A DNA stretch of 64,000 nucleotides from Streptacidiphilus sp. ASG 303 (lineage in GTDB: Bacteria > Actinomycetota > Actinomycetes > Streptomycetales > Streptomycetaceae): assembly GCF_020991365.1 (NCBI RefSeq), contig NZ_JAJLRA010000007.1:62001-126000 (forward strand), read 5' to 3'. Below are positions 37,337 to 45,414 of the stretch, in pieces (within the stretch, counting starts at the first letter, position 1; each line of letters starts with the position of its first letter). The notes under the pieces are model-generated. The model was not told the origin of the DNA. It was given only the letters and a program-made list of their open reading frames with translations, and did not search any database. Position numbers and translations under genes: made by a program.

Positions 37337-37966
37337 TCAGGAGACGACGGTCAGCTTGCCCGCGACCCTGGTGCCGGCCCGGTGGTACTTCTGGAAGTAC
37401 GAGGCCAGGGCCTTGATGTCCGCAGGCTTGAGCTTGATGCAGCCGTTGGACCGGTAGTCGCCGTTGCCGTCCCAGCGCTGCGACTCGACGCGCGAGTTCT
37501 GGCCCCCCGTGCGGGTCATCTCACTGTGGACGAACAGCTCGGTGCGCCAGCGGCCGGTGCCGTTGTGGCAGCGCTTGTCGCTCAGCCGGAACGCCACCCC
37601 CTTGATCGCGCTGCCGTTGTAGGCCGTGTACAGCGTGACGTCGTAGGAGCCGTTGGGCAGCCAGCCCCGGTTGCTCGCGCAGTCGTCCTTCACGCCGATC
37701 CCCGAGCCGGCGCGCCAGGAGGCGTTGACGACCAGCCGCTGCCGGCCCGAGTCCTCCACCCGGTAGACCCGCCAGTACAGCCTGCTGTTCGTCGGGTCGG
37801 AGGGGTTCTTGTCGAAGACCATCCGGGTCGTGTAGCCGTAGGACGCGTGCGGCGACGCCTGGGCGCCCGAGGCGGGCGCGGCCGCCGCGGCGACGGCCAG
37901 GCCCGCCAGGGCCGTCGTCGCCGCGCCCAGCCGGAGGGCGGTCCGGCGGCGGTGCTCTGCGTGCAT
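37337..37966 (-). CDS. Secreted L,D-transpeptidase (YkuD-like) family protein
   Basis: This 209-residue protein has a Sec-type signal peptide (basic MHAEHRRRTALRLG, a hydrophobic Ala/Leu core, and a probable cut near ASGAQA). The domain runs from about residue 42. The catalytic cysteine lies at C176 in DYRSNGCIKLKP, with an upstream histidine at H147 in FVHSEMTR. The usual SHGC motif is SNGC here, so the His before Gly-Cys is replaced by Asn. Enzymes of this family cross-link peptidoglycan. Three further cysteines (about 96 and 133 plus C176) may form a disulfide. It is probably monocistronic. Confidence 0.8.
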   Translation of the reverse strand: MHAEHRRRTALRLGAATTALAGLAVAAAAAPASGAQASPHASYGYTTRMVFDKNPSDPTNSRLYWRVYRVEDSGRQRLVVNASWRAGSGIGVKDDCASNRGWLPNGSYDVTLYTAYNGSAIKGVAFRLSDKRCHNGTGRWRTELFVHSEMTRTGGQNSRVESQRWDGNGDYRSNGCIKLKPADIKALASYFQKYHRAGTRVAGKLTVVS

Positions 37967-38239
37967 GGTGGTCTCCCCGTTGTCGTGGTGTCGGGCCACG
38001 GCTGTGGCGGGACCGAGCCTTCCCGACCGGGAGGGCCGTGTCCTTGACGTTCCGCGCACCGCCCTTGACCTCCCGCGCCCCCCTCCCGGCGGTGCGGACA
38101 CGATCCGCCGCGGCCCCCCGCGCCCCGTCCTGTCCCCGCCCCCCGTTCCCGCCGCTGTCCCGTCCGCACCGGGCAACCCCGGCGCGGCGGCCCGCGTCCT
38201 CCAAGGGGGAAGGACACGACGACCGGACCGGGGGGAAGC

Positions 38240-39301
38240 ATGACGACGGTGGTGGAGTTCCGGACCGACCGGCTGCCGCGGGCCGAGCGGTTCGGCCGGT
38301 GGCACGACATGACCGCGGAGGCCCTGATCCCCAACCTCCTCCGCCCCGCCGACCACGGCGACTTCCTGGCCCGCGCCCGCCTGGTCGACCTCGGCGCGGT
38401 CCGGGTGACCTCGCTCGCCTACCCGCCGCTGGAGACCCGGCGGACGTCCCGGCTGATCGCCCGGGCGGGGGCGGAGTACTGCCAGGTGATGCTGACCCTG
38501 CGCGGCGGCCACCGGATCGTCCAGGCCGGCCGCGACGTCACGGCCGGTGCGGGCGACCTGCTCCTCTACGACTGCGCCCGCCCGTGGGAGGGCTGGGCCG
38601 GCGGGCGGCGGGACGCGGTCGAGGGCGTGCTGATGCAGTTCCCGCGCGCCCTGCTGCCCTTCCCCGGGGACCGGTCCGGGCGGCTCCCCTGCCTGCGCGT
38701 CCCCGGCGGCGACACCCTCGGCTCCCTGCTCTCCGGGCACCTGGTGCGGCTGGCGTCCGGCGCGGCCGACTGGACGGCGGCCGACGCCGTCCGTCTGGGC
38801 ACCGTCTCGCTCGACCTGCTCGCCGCCGTCCTCGCCCGGCACCTGCGCACCGGACCCGCGCAGGACCCCGGCTGCCGCGAACGGGTCCTGCGCCTGCGCG
38901 TCCACGCCTTCATCGAGGAGCACCTGGGCGACCCCGGGCTCACCCCCGCGGCGGTCGCCGCCGACCACAACGTCTCCCTCCGCCTCCTGCACCGCCTCTT
39001 CCAGCACGAGGAACTCGGCGTGGCGGCGTGGATCCGCGCCCGCCGGCTCGAACGCTGCCGCCGCGACCTCGCGGACCCCCTGCTGCACGACCTGCCCGTC
39101 CACGCCGTCGCCCGCCGCTGGGGCTTCGCCGACGCCGCCCACTTCAGCCGCACCTTCCGCGCCGCCTGCGGCATGACGCCCACCGACTACCGGGAGCTGG
39201 CGCGGTCCGCGGGGGCCCCGGGGTCCGCGGGGTCCCCGGGGACCCCGGCGGCGGACCGGGACCGCCCGGGGAGCACCGGGCGTCCCGCCCCCGGCCGCTG
39301 A
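38240..39301 (+). CDS. AraC family transcriptional regulator
   Basis: This 353-residue protein has an AraC_binding_2-type sensor domain (RTDRLPRAERFGRWHDM, later VMLTLRGGHRIVQAGRDVTA and GDLLLYDCARPWEG). The C-terminal AraC DNA-binding domain has two helix-turn-helix units (AAVAADHNVSLRLLHRLFQH and VARRWGFADAAHFSRTFRAA, then CGMTPTDYREL). The last 35 residues are Ala/Gly/Pro-rich. The ATG at 38240 follows GGGGGGAAG. The 3' end overlaps the oppositely directed membrane-protein gene by 115 bases. The target genes are unknown; the divergent L,D-transpeptidase is one candidate. Confidence 0.88.
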   Translation: MTTVVEFRTDRLPRAERFGRWHDMTAEALIPNLLRPADHGDFLARARLVDLGAVRVTSLAYPPLETRRTSRLIARAGAEYCQVMLTLRGGHRIVQAGRDVTAGAGDLLLYDCARPWEGWAGGRRDAVEGVLMQFPRALLPFPGDRSGRLPCLRVPGGDTLGSLLSGHLVRLASGAADWTAADAVRLGTVSLDLLAAVLARHLRTGPAQDPGCRERVLRLRVHAFIEEHLGDPGLTPAAVAADHNVSLRLLHRLFQHEELGVAAWIRARRLERCRRDLADPLLHDLPVHAVARRWGFADAAHFSRTFRAACGMTPTDYRELARSAGAPGSAGSPGTPAADRDRPGSTGRPAPGR

Positions 39302-39948
39302 ACCCCGGGGACCCGCCCGGCCCGGCGGGCCGCCGGCCGGCGCCTGCCCACCGGCTCGGGCAGGCACAGCACCGCGACCGCGACCGCCGCCGCCAGCAGC
39401 GCCGCCCAGCGAAGGTGCGCCTCCCGCCAGCCGGGGGCGCCCGCCGCCACGAGCAGCGCGGCCCGGTCCGGCAGCACCGCGGCCGCCGCCACCAGCACCA
39501 GCAGCCCCCCGGCCGCCGGTGCCCCCGGGACGGCGGCCCCGGCGAACCGCACGGCCGCGCAGGCCGACGCCACCGCGACGGCGGCCAGCGCAGCCGCCTC
39601 GACGGTCGCCGCCCCCACCGGTGTGCCGGCGGGGGCGGCCAGCACCGCCGCCGCCCACCACGCGGCCGTCACGGGCAGCACCAGGACCAGCCGCAGCCCG
39701 TCGCGCAGCGGCCGGGGCACCGGCACCACGGCGGTGGTGCGCCGAGCCGGGTCGTCCAGGGCGGACGAGGCGCCGAGCGCCCCGGACAGCGCCGCCGCCC
39801 GCAGCAGCCAGAGGCCGAGCTGCGGATCCGGGTGGGCCGTCAGCCGGGACGCGAGCACGAGGAGCAGCCCGAGCCCGCCGCCCGCCGTGAGCGGCGCCCG
39901 CGGGACCGCCCGCCCGACCGGGACGAACAGCGTCCGGACCACGGTCAC
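39187..39948 (-). CDS. Membrane protein, last gene of the sigma/ABC operon
   Basis: This 253-residue Ala/Val/Leu-rich protein has about six hydrophobic segments. RTLFVPVGRAVPRAPLTAGG is the N-terminal juxtamembrane part, followed by GLGLLLVLASRLTAHPDPQL, LVLVLPVTAAWWAAAVLAAP and HLRWAALLAAAVAVAVLCLP. A basic, low-complexity tail of about 55 residues ends it. It looks like a second permease-type subunit of the exporter encoded upstream. The GTG start overlaps the previous stop as GTGA. The tail lies over the 3' end of the AraC gene, an unusual arrangement that leaves no room for a terminator. No specific family is recognised. Confidence 0.7.
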   Translation of the reverse strand: MTVVRTLFVPVGRAVPRAPLTAGGGLGLLLVLASRLTAHPDPQLGLWLLRAAALSGALGASSALDDPARRTTAVVPVPRPLRDGLRLVLVLPVTAAWWAAAVLAAPAGTPVGAATVEAAALAAVAVASACAAVRFAGAAVPGAPAAGGLLVLVAAAAVLPDRAALLVAAGAPGWREAHLRWAALLAAAVAVAVLCLPEPVGRRRPAARRAGRVPGVQRPGAGRPVLPGRSRSAAGVPGDPADPGAPADRASSR

Positions 39949-40925
39949 CCCCACCGTTGGACGCCGACGGTCCGGACGGTCCGGACGGTCGGGGCGATCC
40001 GGGCCGGCGCGGCCTCGTGCGGCCGGGCCGCCGCGGCGGCCGAGGTCTCCGGGGCGGCCGGCCGGGGTCCGGCGGCGGCCGTACGGGCCTGCTCCGCCCC
40101 CGGCATCGGCAGCCCCTGGAGCACGGCGCCCGCCACCGCCGCCGCCAGCGACACCCCCGCCACCGTCCGCACGGCCGCCGAGCGCCCGCCCGCGGCCAGC
40201 ACGGCGGCGGCCCCGGCGAGCACCGCCAGCGAGACCAGGTAGAGCACGTGCGCACCGGCGGGGCGGCCCGGCAGCGGCTGCCGCCCGACGTCCGACACGA
40301 CCGGCACCAGCCACCGGAGCCACGCCGGGCCGTCGGGGGGCGTCACCAGCACGAAGTCGAAGGTGATCACCACCACCACCGCGAGCGGCGCCGCGAACGC
40401 GGACGCCGTCAGCCGCCCCAGCAGCACGCCCGCCGCTCCCAGCAGCAGCACCGCCGCCGGGCCGGCCGCCAGCTCCGCGGCGGAGGCGTGCCCGGACGCC
40501 CCCGGCCGCGACGCCGCCCAGCCGAGGCGCCAGACCGCCAGGAGGGCCGACACCGCCGCCGTCGGGAGCACCGACAGGACGTGGGCGAGGGTGCGCCCCC
40601 CGGGCCGCAGCAGCAGCGTCCCGAACCAGCCCTCCGCGCCGTGGCGGCGGGCCCGCAGGACCGCGCTGTTCGCCCCCAGCAGCGCCGCCAGGCCGGCCAG
40701 CAGGAGCGGCAGCTGCGTCGAGAGGGCCACGTCCCGCAGGACGGGGTGGCGGTCCGACGGGCCGCCCGGCCACAGCAGCCACGCCGCGTGGCCCAGCAGC
40801 GCCGCCGCGACCGCCGGGAACCGCAGCAGCCGCACGGCCTCGATCCGGGCCAGTGCCAGGACGGCTCCGCGCGTGCCGTCGTCCCGCGCGGCGGCCGCCC
40901 TCCGGGGGGCCGTCACCGCGCTCAC
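39945..40925 (-). CDS. ABC transporter permease-like membrane protein
   Basis: This 326-residue protein starts with GTG inside the stop of the ATPase gene. It has ALARIEAVRLLRFPAVAAAL and about six to seven hydrophobic segments (LPLLLAGLAALLGANSAVLR, VLSVLPTAAVSALLAVWRLG, AAVLLLGAAGVLLGRLTASA, PLAVVVVITFDFVLVTP). It ends in an Ala/Pro-rich tail. The topology and operon position mark it as the membrane part of the neighbouring ABC transporter. At the DNA level the 3' end contains 9-base GGTCCGGAC repeats (39968-39990). The substrate is unknown. Confidence 0.78.
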   Translation of the reverse strand: MSAVTAPRRAAAARDDGTRGAVLALARIEAVRLLRFPAVAAALLGHAAWLLWPGGPSDRHPVLRDVALSTQLPLLLAGLAALLGANSAVLRARRHGAEGWFGTLLLRPGGRTLAHVLSVLPTAAVSALLAVWRLGWAASRPGASGHASAAELAAGPAAVLLLGAAGVLLGRLTASAFAAPLAVVVVITFDFVLVTPPDGPAWLRWLVPVVSDVGRQPLPGRPAGAHVLYLVSLAVLAGAAAVLAAGGRSAAVRTVAGVSLAAAVAGAVLQGLPMPGAEQARTAAAGPRPAAPETSAAAAARPHEAAPARIAPTVRTVRTVGVQRWG

Positions 40926-41785
40926 GCCGTCACCGCCCCGGCGCCGTCGAGGGCCAGCAGGTAGCCGTCCTCCAGGGTGGGCTCCAGCAGTGCGGCCCCG
41001 GCCGGCGGGTCCCCGATGTTGCGGAACTCGCCGCTGCCCGTGCGGAAGCCCGCCAGCACCCCCGGAGACCTGGCCGCGCTGCTCCACACCCGCCCGCGCG
41101 CGGCGGCGGTCAGCTCCGCCGGGGTGCCGTCGAACCGCACCCGGCCCCGGTCCATGACCAGCACCCGCCCGCACAGCATCGCCACGTCCTCCGTCTGATG
41201 GGTCGACAGCAGGACCGTGCGGCCCTCGCCCGCCTCCGCGACCAGCTCCCGGAAGCGGATCCGCTGCTCCGGGTCGAGCCCCACCGTCGGCTCGTCCAGC
41301 ACCAGGAACGCCGGGTCGCCGAGCAGGGCCGCGGCCAGTGCCACCCGCTGCCGCATGCCGCCCGACAGCCTCCGGATCCGGCGCCCCCGCACCTCCGCGA
41401 GGCCCACCGCGTCCAGCACCCGCCGCACCTCCGCGTGCCGGGTCCGGCGGTCGGTCAGCTCCTTGAGGACCGCCACGTAGTCGACGAACTCGAAGGCCGT
41501 GAAGCCCGCGTGGAAGCCCGGGTCCTGCGGCAGGTACCCCAGGGCCCGGCGGGCCTCCCGGCGCCCCCGGACCGTGCCGGGGTCGTGGCCCAGCACCGAC
41601 AGCGCCCCGGAGTCGGGCGGGGTCGCGGTCGCCAGGATCCGCAGCAGGGTGGTCTTCCCGGCGCCGTTCGGGCCGAGCAGCCCGGTGACGCCCCGGCCCA
41701 GTTCCAGGGAGACGCCGTCCACGGCGCGCACCCCCCGGTGGTGCAGGGCCAGCCCGGAGGCCGTCACGGTCGGCGGTGCGGTCAT
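40922..41785 (-). CDS. ABC transporter ATP-binding protein
   Basis: This 287-residue ATPase has Walker [19 protein letters not shown] near residue 35. The Q-loop region is LGYLPQDPGFHAGFTAFEFV, the signature is RRLSGGMRQRVALAAALLG, Walker B is FLVLDEPTVGLDPEQ and the H-loop is VLLSTHQTEDVAMLCG. It belongs to the exporter type that works with separate membrane subunits. It overlaps genes on both sides by 4 bases, between the zinc-finger membrane protein and the permease. It probably drives export of an envelope-active compound, by analogy to sigma-controlled ABC modules; this is inference. Confidence 0.92.
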   Translation of the reverse strand: MTAPPTVTASGLALHHRGVRAVDGVSLELGRGVTGLLGPNGAGKTTLLRILATATPPDSGALSVLGHDPGTVRGRREARRALGYLPQDPGFHAGFTAFEFVDYVAVLKELTDRRTRHAEVRRVLDAVGLAEVRGRRIRRLSGGMRQRVALAAALLGDPAFLVLDEPTVGLDPEQRIRFRELVAEAGEGRTVLLSTHQTEDVAMLCGRVLVMDRGRVRFDGTPAELTAAARGRVWSSAARSPGVLAGFRTGSGEFRNIGDPPAGAALLEPTLEDGYLLALDGAGAVTA

Positions 41786-42657
41786 GTCAGCCTCCCGGCT
41801 GTGAGGGGACGGACGGAGTCGTGCACGCGGCCGCTGTCGAAGCGGTCTCGGAGGGCGAACAGCAGGGCCCCGGCGGCCGCGGCCAACGCCGCCGCCGTGA
41901 GCTGCCCGGCCGCGGTCAGCGGCAGGGGACGGGCGTCCGACAGCAGCCGCTCCGCCACCAGCAGCGCCACCCAGCCGCCGCCGACCAGCGCCGACGCGGC
42001 CACTGGTCCCAGCCGCGGTGTCAGCGCCAGCCCGGCCGCCGTCAGCGCCAGGGCGGGCAGCAGCCAGCCGAACGCGTCGGGCCCGAAGGAGGGCAGCGCC
42101 AGGGCCGCCAGGCCGCTGAGCGGGACGGTCACGGCCAGCACCGCCGCCGTCCGCACCATCAGCAGCCGGAAGGAGTGCAGCGGCGCCACCACCGCCGTCT
42201 CGTACATCGGGTCCAGCCGCGGGCCGAAGGAGAACGCGACGCCGGCCAGCGGCAGCAGCGGTGCCACGCCGAGGAGGAGCAGCGGCTCGCCCGTGCCCCG
42301 CACCGCCCGGCCGGCCGCCACCGCGCAGAGCAGCACCACCGCCACCGCGCCCAGCCACGACCGGCGCAGCAGCGGGGTCGCGGCGAGCAGCCGCGCCGTG
42401 TGGTCGGCCACCCCCGCCCGGACCAGCACCCGCTCCAGCGGTCCCGGCCGGGGGGCGTCCAGCTCCGCGTCGAGCCGCGCCCAGCCGAGGTCGGCGACCG
42501 CCGGGTCGACGAGGCCGTTCAGCCGGTCCCGGCAGGCCGGGCAGGCCGCCAGGTGCGCGTCCGCCGACCAGAGCCGGGGTGCCTCCAGGGCGCCGCGGGC
42601 GTACTCCTCCAGGTCGTCCGCCGGGAGGTGCCAGCGGTCCTGCCGGTCGGCGCTCAT
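41782..42657 (-). CDS. Zinc-finger membrane protein, putative anti-sigma factor
   Basis: This 291-residue protein starts with a short cytoplasmic domain carrying H35-x3-C39-x2-C42 (DAHLAACPACRDRLNGL), the zinc-binding pattern of ZAS anti-sigma factors. About six hydrophobic segments then fill the rest, from SWLGAVAVVLLCAVAAGRAV onward. Most anti-sigma factors have one membrane segment; here the polytopic part resembles an ABC permease subunit. It overlaps the ECF sigma gene upstream and the ABC ATPase gene downstream by 4 bases each. Its role in holding the sigma factor is inferred from the motif and the position. Confidence 0.8.
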   Translation of the reverse strand: MSADRQDRWHLPADDLEEYARGALEAPRLWSADAHLAACPACRDRLNGLVDPAVADLGWARLDAELDAPRPGPLERVLVRAGVADHTARLLAATPLLRRSWLGAVAVVLLCAVAAGRAVRGTGEPLLLLGVAPLLPLAGVAFSFGPRLDPMYETAVVAPLHSFRLLMVRTAAVLAVTVPLSGLAALALPSFGPDAFGWLLPALALTAAGLALTPRLGPVAASALVGGGWVALLVAERLLSDARPLPLTAAGQLTAAALAAAAGALLFALRDRFDSGRVHDSVRPLTAGRLT

Positions 42658-43205
42658 GCGAGCTCCTCTCGCAGCTGCCTGCGGGCCCGCATGGCCCGGG
42701 TCTTGACCGTGCCGTGCGGGATGCCCAGCAGTGCCGCCGCCTCGCGGGTCGTCAGCCCGTCGACGACGGTGGCCTGCAGCACCGCCCGCAGTTCGGGGGA
42801 GAGCCGGGCCAGCGAGCCACCCAGGTCGCCGTGCTCCACCCCGGTGAACACGCGCTCCTCGGCTGACGGCTCGTCACGGTGGCGCAGCCGGGCCAGGGAC
42901 TGGCGCAGCCGGCCCCGGGCGCCGTCGCCGCGCAGGGCGTCCACCAGCCGCCGCGAGCCGATCCGCCACAGCCAGCCCGCGGGGTCGCCCTCGCGCCGGT
43001 AGCGGGCCGCGCCGCGCCACACGTCGAGGAACGCCTCCTGCACCACGTCGTCGACGAGCGCGGGGTCGGCGCACCGGGCGCGCAGCCGCAGCACCAGCCA
43101 CGGCGCGTACCGGCGGTAGAACTCCTCGAAGGCGCGGCGGTCGCCGTCCGCGGCCGCGAGCAGCAGCTCGGCGTCGCTCGGCTCCCTGCCGTTCGTCTCG
43201 GTCAC
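42654..43205 (-). CDS. ECF RNA polymerase sigma factor
   Basis: This 183-residue sigma-70 family protein has region 2 (RRAFEEFYRRYAPWLVLRLR, DPALVDDVVQEAFLDVWRGA) and region 4 (LSPELRAVLQATVVDGLTTR, EAAALLGIPHGTVKTRAMRA), with no region 1 or 3. It starts with GTG at 43205, 42 bases after the Uma2-family gene. It is the first of five genes joined by 4-base overlaps: sigma, zinc-finger membrane protein, ABC ATPase and two membrane proteins. The sigma factor probably controls its own operon, though I cannot identify the promoter. Confidence 0.93.
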   Translation of the reverse strand: MTETNGREPSDAELLLAAADGDRRAFEEFYRRYAPWLVLRLRARCADPALVDDVVQEAFLDVWRGAARYRREGDPAGWLWRIGSRRLVDALRGDGARGRLRQSLARLRHRDEPSAEERVFTGVEHGDLGGSLARLSPELRAVLQATVVDGLTTREAAALLGIPHGTVKTRAMRARRQLREELA

Positions 43206-43247
43206 GCCCCTTCATCGGACGGGACGGTCCGAACGGTTCACGCGCCG

Positions 43248-43823
43248 TCAGAAACCTTCGGTCTCCAGCGTGAAGGAGAACGGCGCCGGGAGCTCCAGCG
43301 GTTTCCCGAAGGGCGCGAGGTGCACCTCGGTGTACTCGTCGTCCTCGGGGAGGGCGAAGAGGGTGGTGCGGGAGAGGTCGCGGTCGACCAGCAGGTAGAG
43401 GGGGATGCCGGCGCGGGCGTAGCAGTGGCGCTTGGCGGTGCGGTCGCGCTCCGGACGGGTGGAGGTGACCTCGACGACCAGGGCGAGTCCGTCGGGCGGC
43501 ATCCAGGGCGGGGCGCCGCGGAAGACGTCCTTGTCCGCAGGCGCGAAGGCGGCGTCCGGGATCGCGTGGTCCCGCGGGCAGCGCCCTCCGCCGGACAGCC
43601 GCAGCCCCTTGTTCCCCGCGAACCTCATCCGCACGGCCGAGTGGAGGACGACCTGCTCGACCACCCTCCCGATGCAGTCCTCGTGGTCCCCGTCCGGCGG
43701 CGGTGTCACGACGATCTCCCCCTCGATCAGCTCGGCACGGGTGCCCTCGGGGGTCTGCAGGCCCAGGAAGCTCTCCAGGAGGCTGTCCTCCACCGCTTCC
43801 GGCTCGTGTGCCATCGCGCTCAC
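43248..43823 (-). CDS. Uma2 family protein (DUF820, restriction-endonuclease fold)
   Basis: This 191-residue protein has the Uma2/DUF820 pattern. RAELIEGEIVVTPPPDGDHE carries the N-terminal acidic residue, IPDAAFAPADKD the PD, and LALVVEVTSTRPERDRTAKR the ExK-like core. YARAGIPLYLLVDRDLSR follows. The fold is PD-(D/E)XK nuclease-like; the cellular role is unknown, and actinomycetes carry many copies. I prefer GTG at 43823, because GAAGGGG lies 7 bases upstream; the ATG at 43814 lies 9 bases into this frame. It is upstream of the sigma gene on the same strand and may share its transcript. Confidence 0.85.
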   Translation of the reverse strand: MSAMAHEPEAVEDSLLESFLGLQTPEGTRAELIEGEIVVTPPPDGDHEDCIGRVVEQVVLHSAVRMRFAGNKGLRLSGGGRCPRDHAIPDAAFAPADKDVFRGAPPWMPPDGLALVVEVTSTRPERDRTAKRHCYARAGIPLYLLVDRDLSRTTLFALPEDDEYTEVHLAPFGKPLELPAPFSFTLETEGF

Positions 43824-43867
43824 GGCGCAACCCCTTCCTCTTGTCGCGATCAAGGTAGGAGACCGGT

Positions 43868-43900
43868 GGGGCCGCCGCGGCCGGGAACCGGGGCGGCCTC
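43868..43900 (-). terminator. Probable terminator after the TerD-family gene
   Basis: GGGGCCGCC (43868-43876) pairs with 43892-43900, 9 bp including one G-T pair, 38-70 bases past the TerD-family stop on the minus strand. Confidence 0.45.
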
Positions 43901-43937
43901 ACACGATCGTGTCACGCCGGGGCGGGGAGTGCCGGGG

Positions 43938-45245
43938 TCAGAGGGCGGCGGCCGCCGGCTCGACCATCTTGCGGGCGGTCTTGGCGTCGGCGTACTCGCC
44001 CAGCGCGGTCATCACCCACTCGCCGGAGAACTGCCGGACCAGCTTGCACATCAGCACGCCGGTGCGGGGCTCGGCGCCGGTGAGGTCGAAGCGGACGAGC
44101 TCCTCCCCGGTGGCGGCGTCGGTCAGGCGGCAGTACGCCTTGGCGACGTCGCTGAACTTCTGGCCGGAGAAGGAGTTCACCGTGAAGACCAGGCCGCAGA
44201 CCTCGGGCGGCAGGCCGTCCAGGTGGACGGTGATCTGCTCGTCGTCGCCGTCGCCCCTGCCGGTGAGGTTGTCGCCGGAGTGCTGGACCGCCCCGTTGAA
44301 GACGGACAGCTTCATGAACCAGGCCGTCTCCAGCTTCTTGCGCTGGGCGTCGAAGGCGATGCAGGAGGCGTCCAGGTCGATGCTGCGGCCGCGGTGGGCG
44401 GGCTCCCAGCCCAGGCCCATGCGGACGGCGGACAGGAAGGGGCGGCCGTTCTTCTCCAGGGAGACGGAGCCGCCCTTGACCAGGTTGACCCGGCCCTTGT
44501 CCAGCGTGACCTTGCCGGGCGCGGGCGCAGCCGCGGGCGGGGTCGGCGGCGCGGGCGGGGCGGCGGGCGCCGGGGGAGCAGCGGGCGGGACCGGCGGGGC
44601 GGACGCGGCCGGGGGCGTGAGGGTCCAGTCCGCGTCGTGCTCCGACGGCGGGACCGGTGCCGGTGCCGGGGCAGGGGCCGCGGCCGGGGCGGGGGCCGGG
44701 GCGGCGGGGGCCTGCGCCGCCGGGGCGGCGGTCGGGCCCGGGTCGTCCACGGCGACCCCGAAGTCGGTGGCGATGCCCGCCAGCCCGTCGGCGTACCCCT
44801 GGCCCACCGCGCGGACCTTCCACGCGCCGTTCCGCCGGTACACCTCGACCACGACCAGGGCGGTCTCCACGGTCAGCCGCGGCGGGGTGAAGGTGACGAG
44901 CTCCTCGCCGGTGTCCGCGTCCCGCACGGTGGCCGTGGGCTCGGTGCCGGCGAAGGTGGCGCCGGCCTCGTCCAGGCTGGCGGTGACGAGCACCTTGTGG
45001 ATGCCGTCCGGCACGGCCGCGGTGTCCACGGTGATGGCGTCGGGGACGCCCGCCGAGGCGGGCCGGTGGGTCACGCCGGGGCCCTGCGGGGCGTTGAAGA
45101 AGACGAAGTCGGCGTCCGAGCGGACCTTGCCGTTCCCGGCGAGCAGCAGCCCGGAGACGTCCAGCCGCTTGGGCGCCGTCACCTCCACCGTCACCCGGGG
45201 GGCGGGGAGCGGGGCGTTGCCGCCCTGCGTCAGGGCCGTGGTCAA
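43938..45245 (-). CDS. TerD family protein with two domains
   Basis: This 435-residue protein has an N-terminal TerD-like domain ([76 protein letters not shown]). A Pro/Ala linker of about 90 residues follows. The second domain has [46 protein letters not shown] and [13 protein letters not shown]-like ending. The Asp clusters fit calcium-binding TerD proteins, which are linked to tellurite resistance and stress signalling. The best start is TTG at 45245, with GGAGG 6-7 bases upstream; no ATG or GTG fits. No other ter genes are nearby. Confidence 0.87.
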   Translation of the reverse strand: MTTALTQGGNAPLPAPRVTVEVTAPKRLDVSGLLLAGNGKVRSDADFVFFNAPQGPGVTHRPASAGVPDAITVDTAAVPDGIHKVLVTASLDEAGATFAGTEPTATVRDADTGEELVTFTPPRLTVETALVVVEVYRRNGAWKVRAVGQGYADGLAGIATDFGVAVDDPGPTAAPAAQAPAAPAPAPAAAPAPAPAPVPPSEHDADWTLTPPAASAPPVPPAAPPAPAAPPAPPTPPAAAPAPGKVTLDKGRVNLVKGGSVSLEKNGRPFLSAVRMGLGWEPAHRGRSIDLDASCIAFDAQRKKLETAWFMKLSVFNGAVQHSGDNLTGRGDGDDEQITVHLDGLPPEVCGLVFTVNSFSGQKFSDVAKAYCRLTDAATGEELVRFDLTGAEPRTGVLMCKLVRQFSGEWVMTALGEYADAKTARKMVEPAAAAL

Positions 45246-45298
45246 GGTGGTCCTCCTCGGTGCGTCCGGCACGGGGCGTCCGGCCCGCCGGGCCCGCC

Positions 45299-45328
45299 TG
45301 CGGGGCTCCGGCGGCCGGCGGCCCCGCA
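45299..45328 (-). terminator. Probable terminator of the membrane-anchored protein gene
   Basis: TGCGGGGC (45299-45306) pairs with GCCCCGCA (45321-45328), with inner CCGG pairing. It lies about 87 bases past the stop at 45415 on the minus strand and before the TerD-family gene. Confidence 0.5.
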
Positions 45329-45414
45329 CACCCTAACGAAGCAGGGCGGGCCCGCGTTTCCGGTCCGCCGGGCGGCCGGGGCGCGCGCGTGCGGGGCCGG
45401 CCCCGGGACCGCCG

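Noticed and set aside
39187-43205. Antibiotic biosynthetic cluster around the sigma/ABC operon
   Set aside because: No biosynthetic enzymes (synthase, NRPS, lanthionine or terpene genes) lie within the window. Only regulation and transport genes are present.
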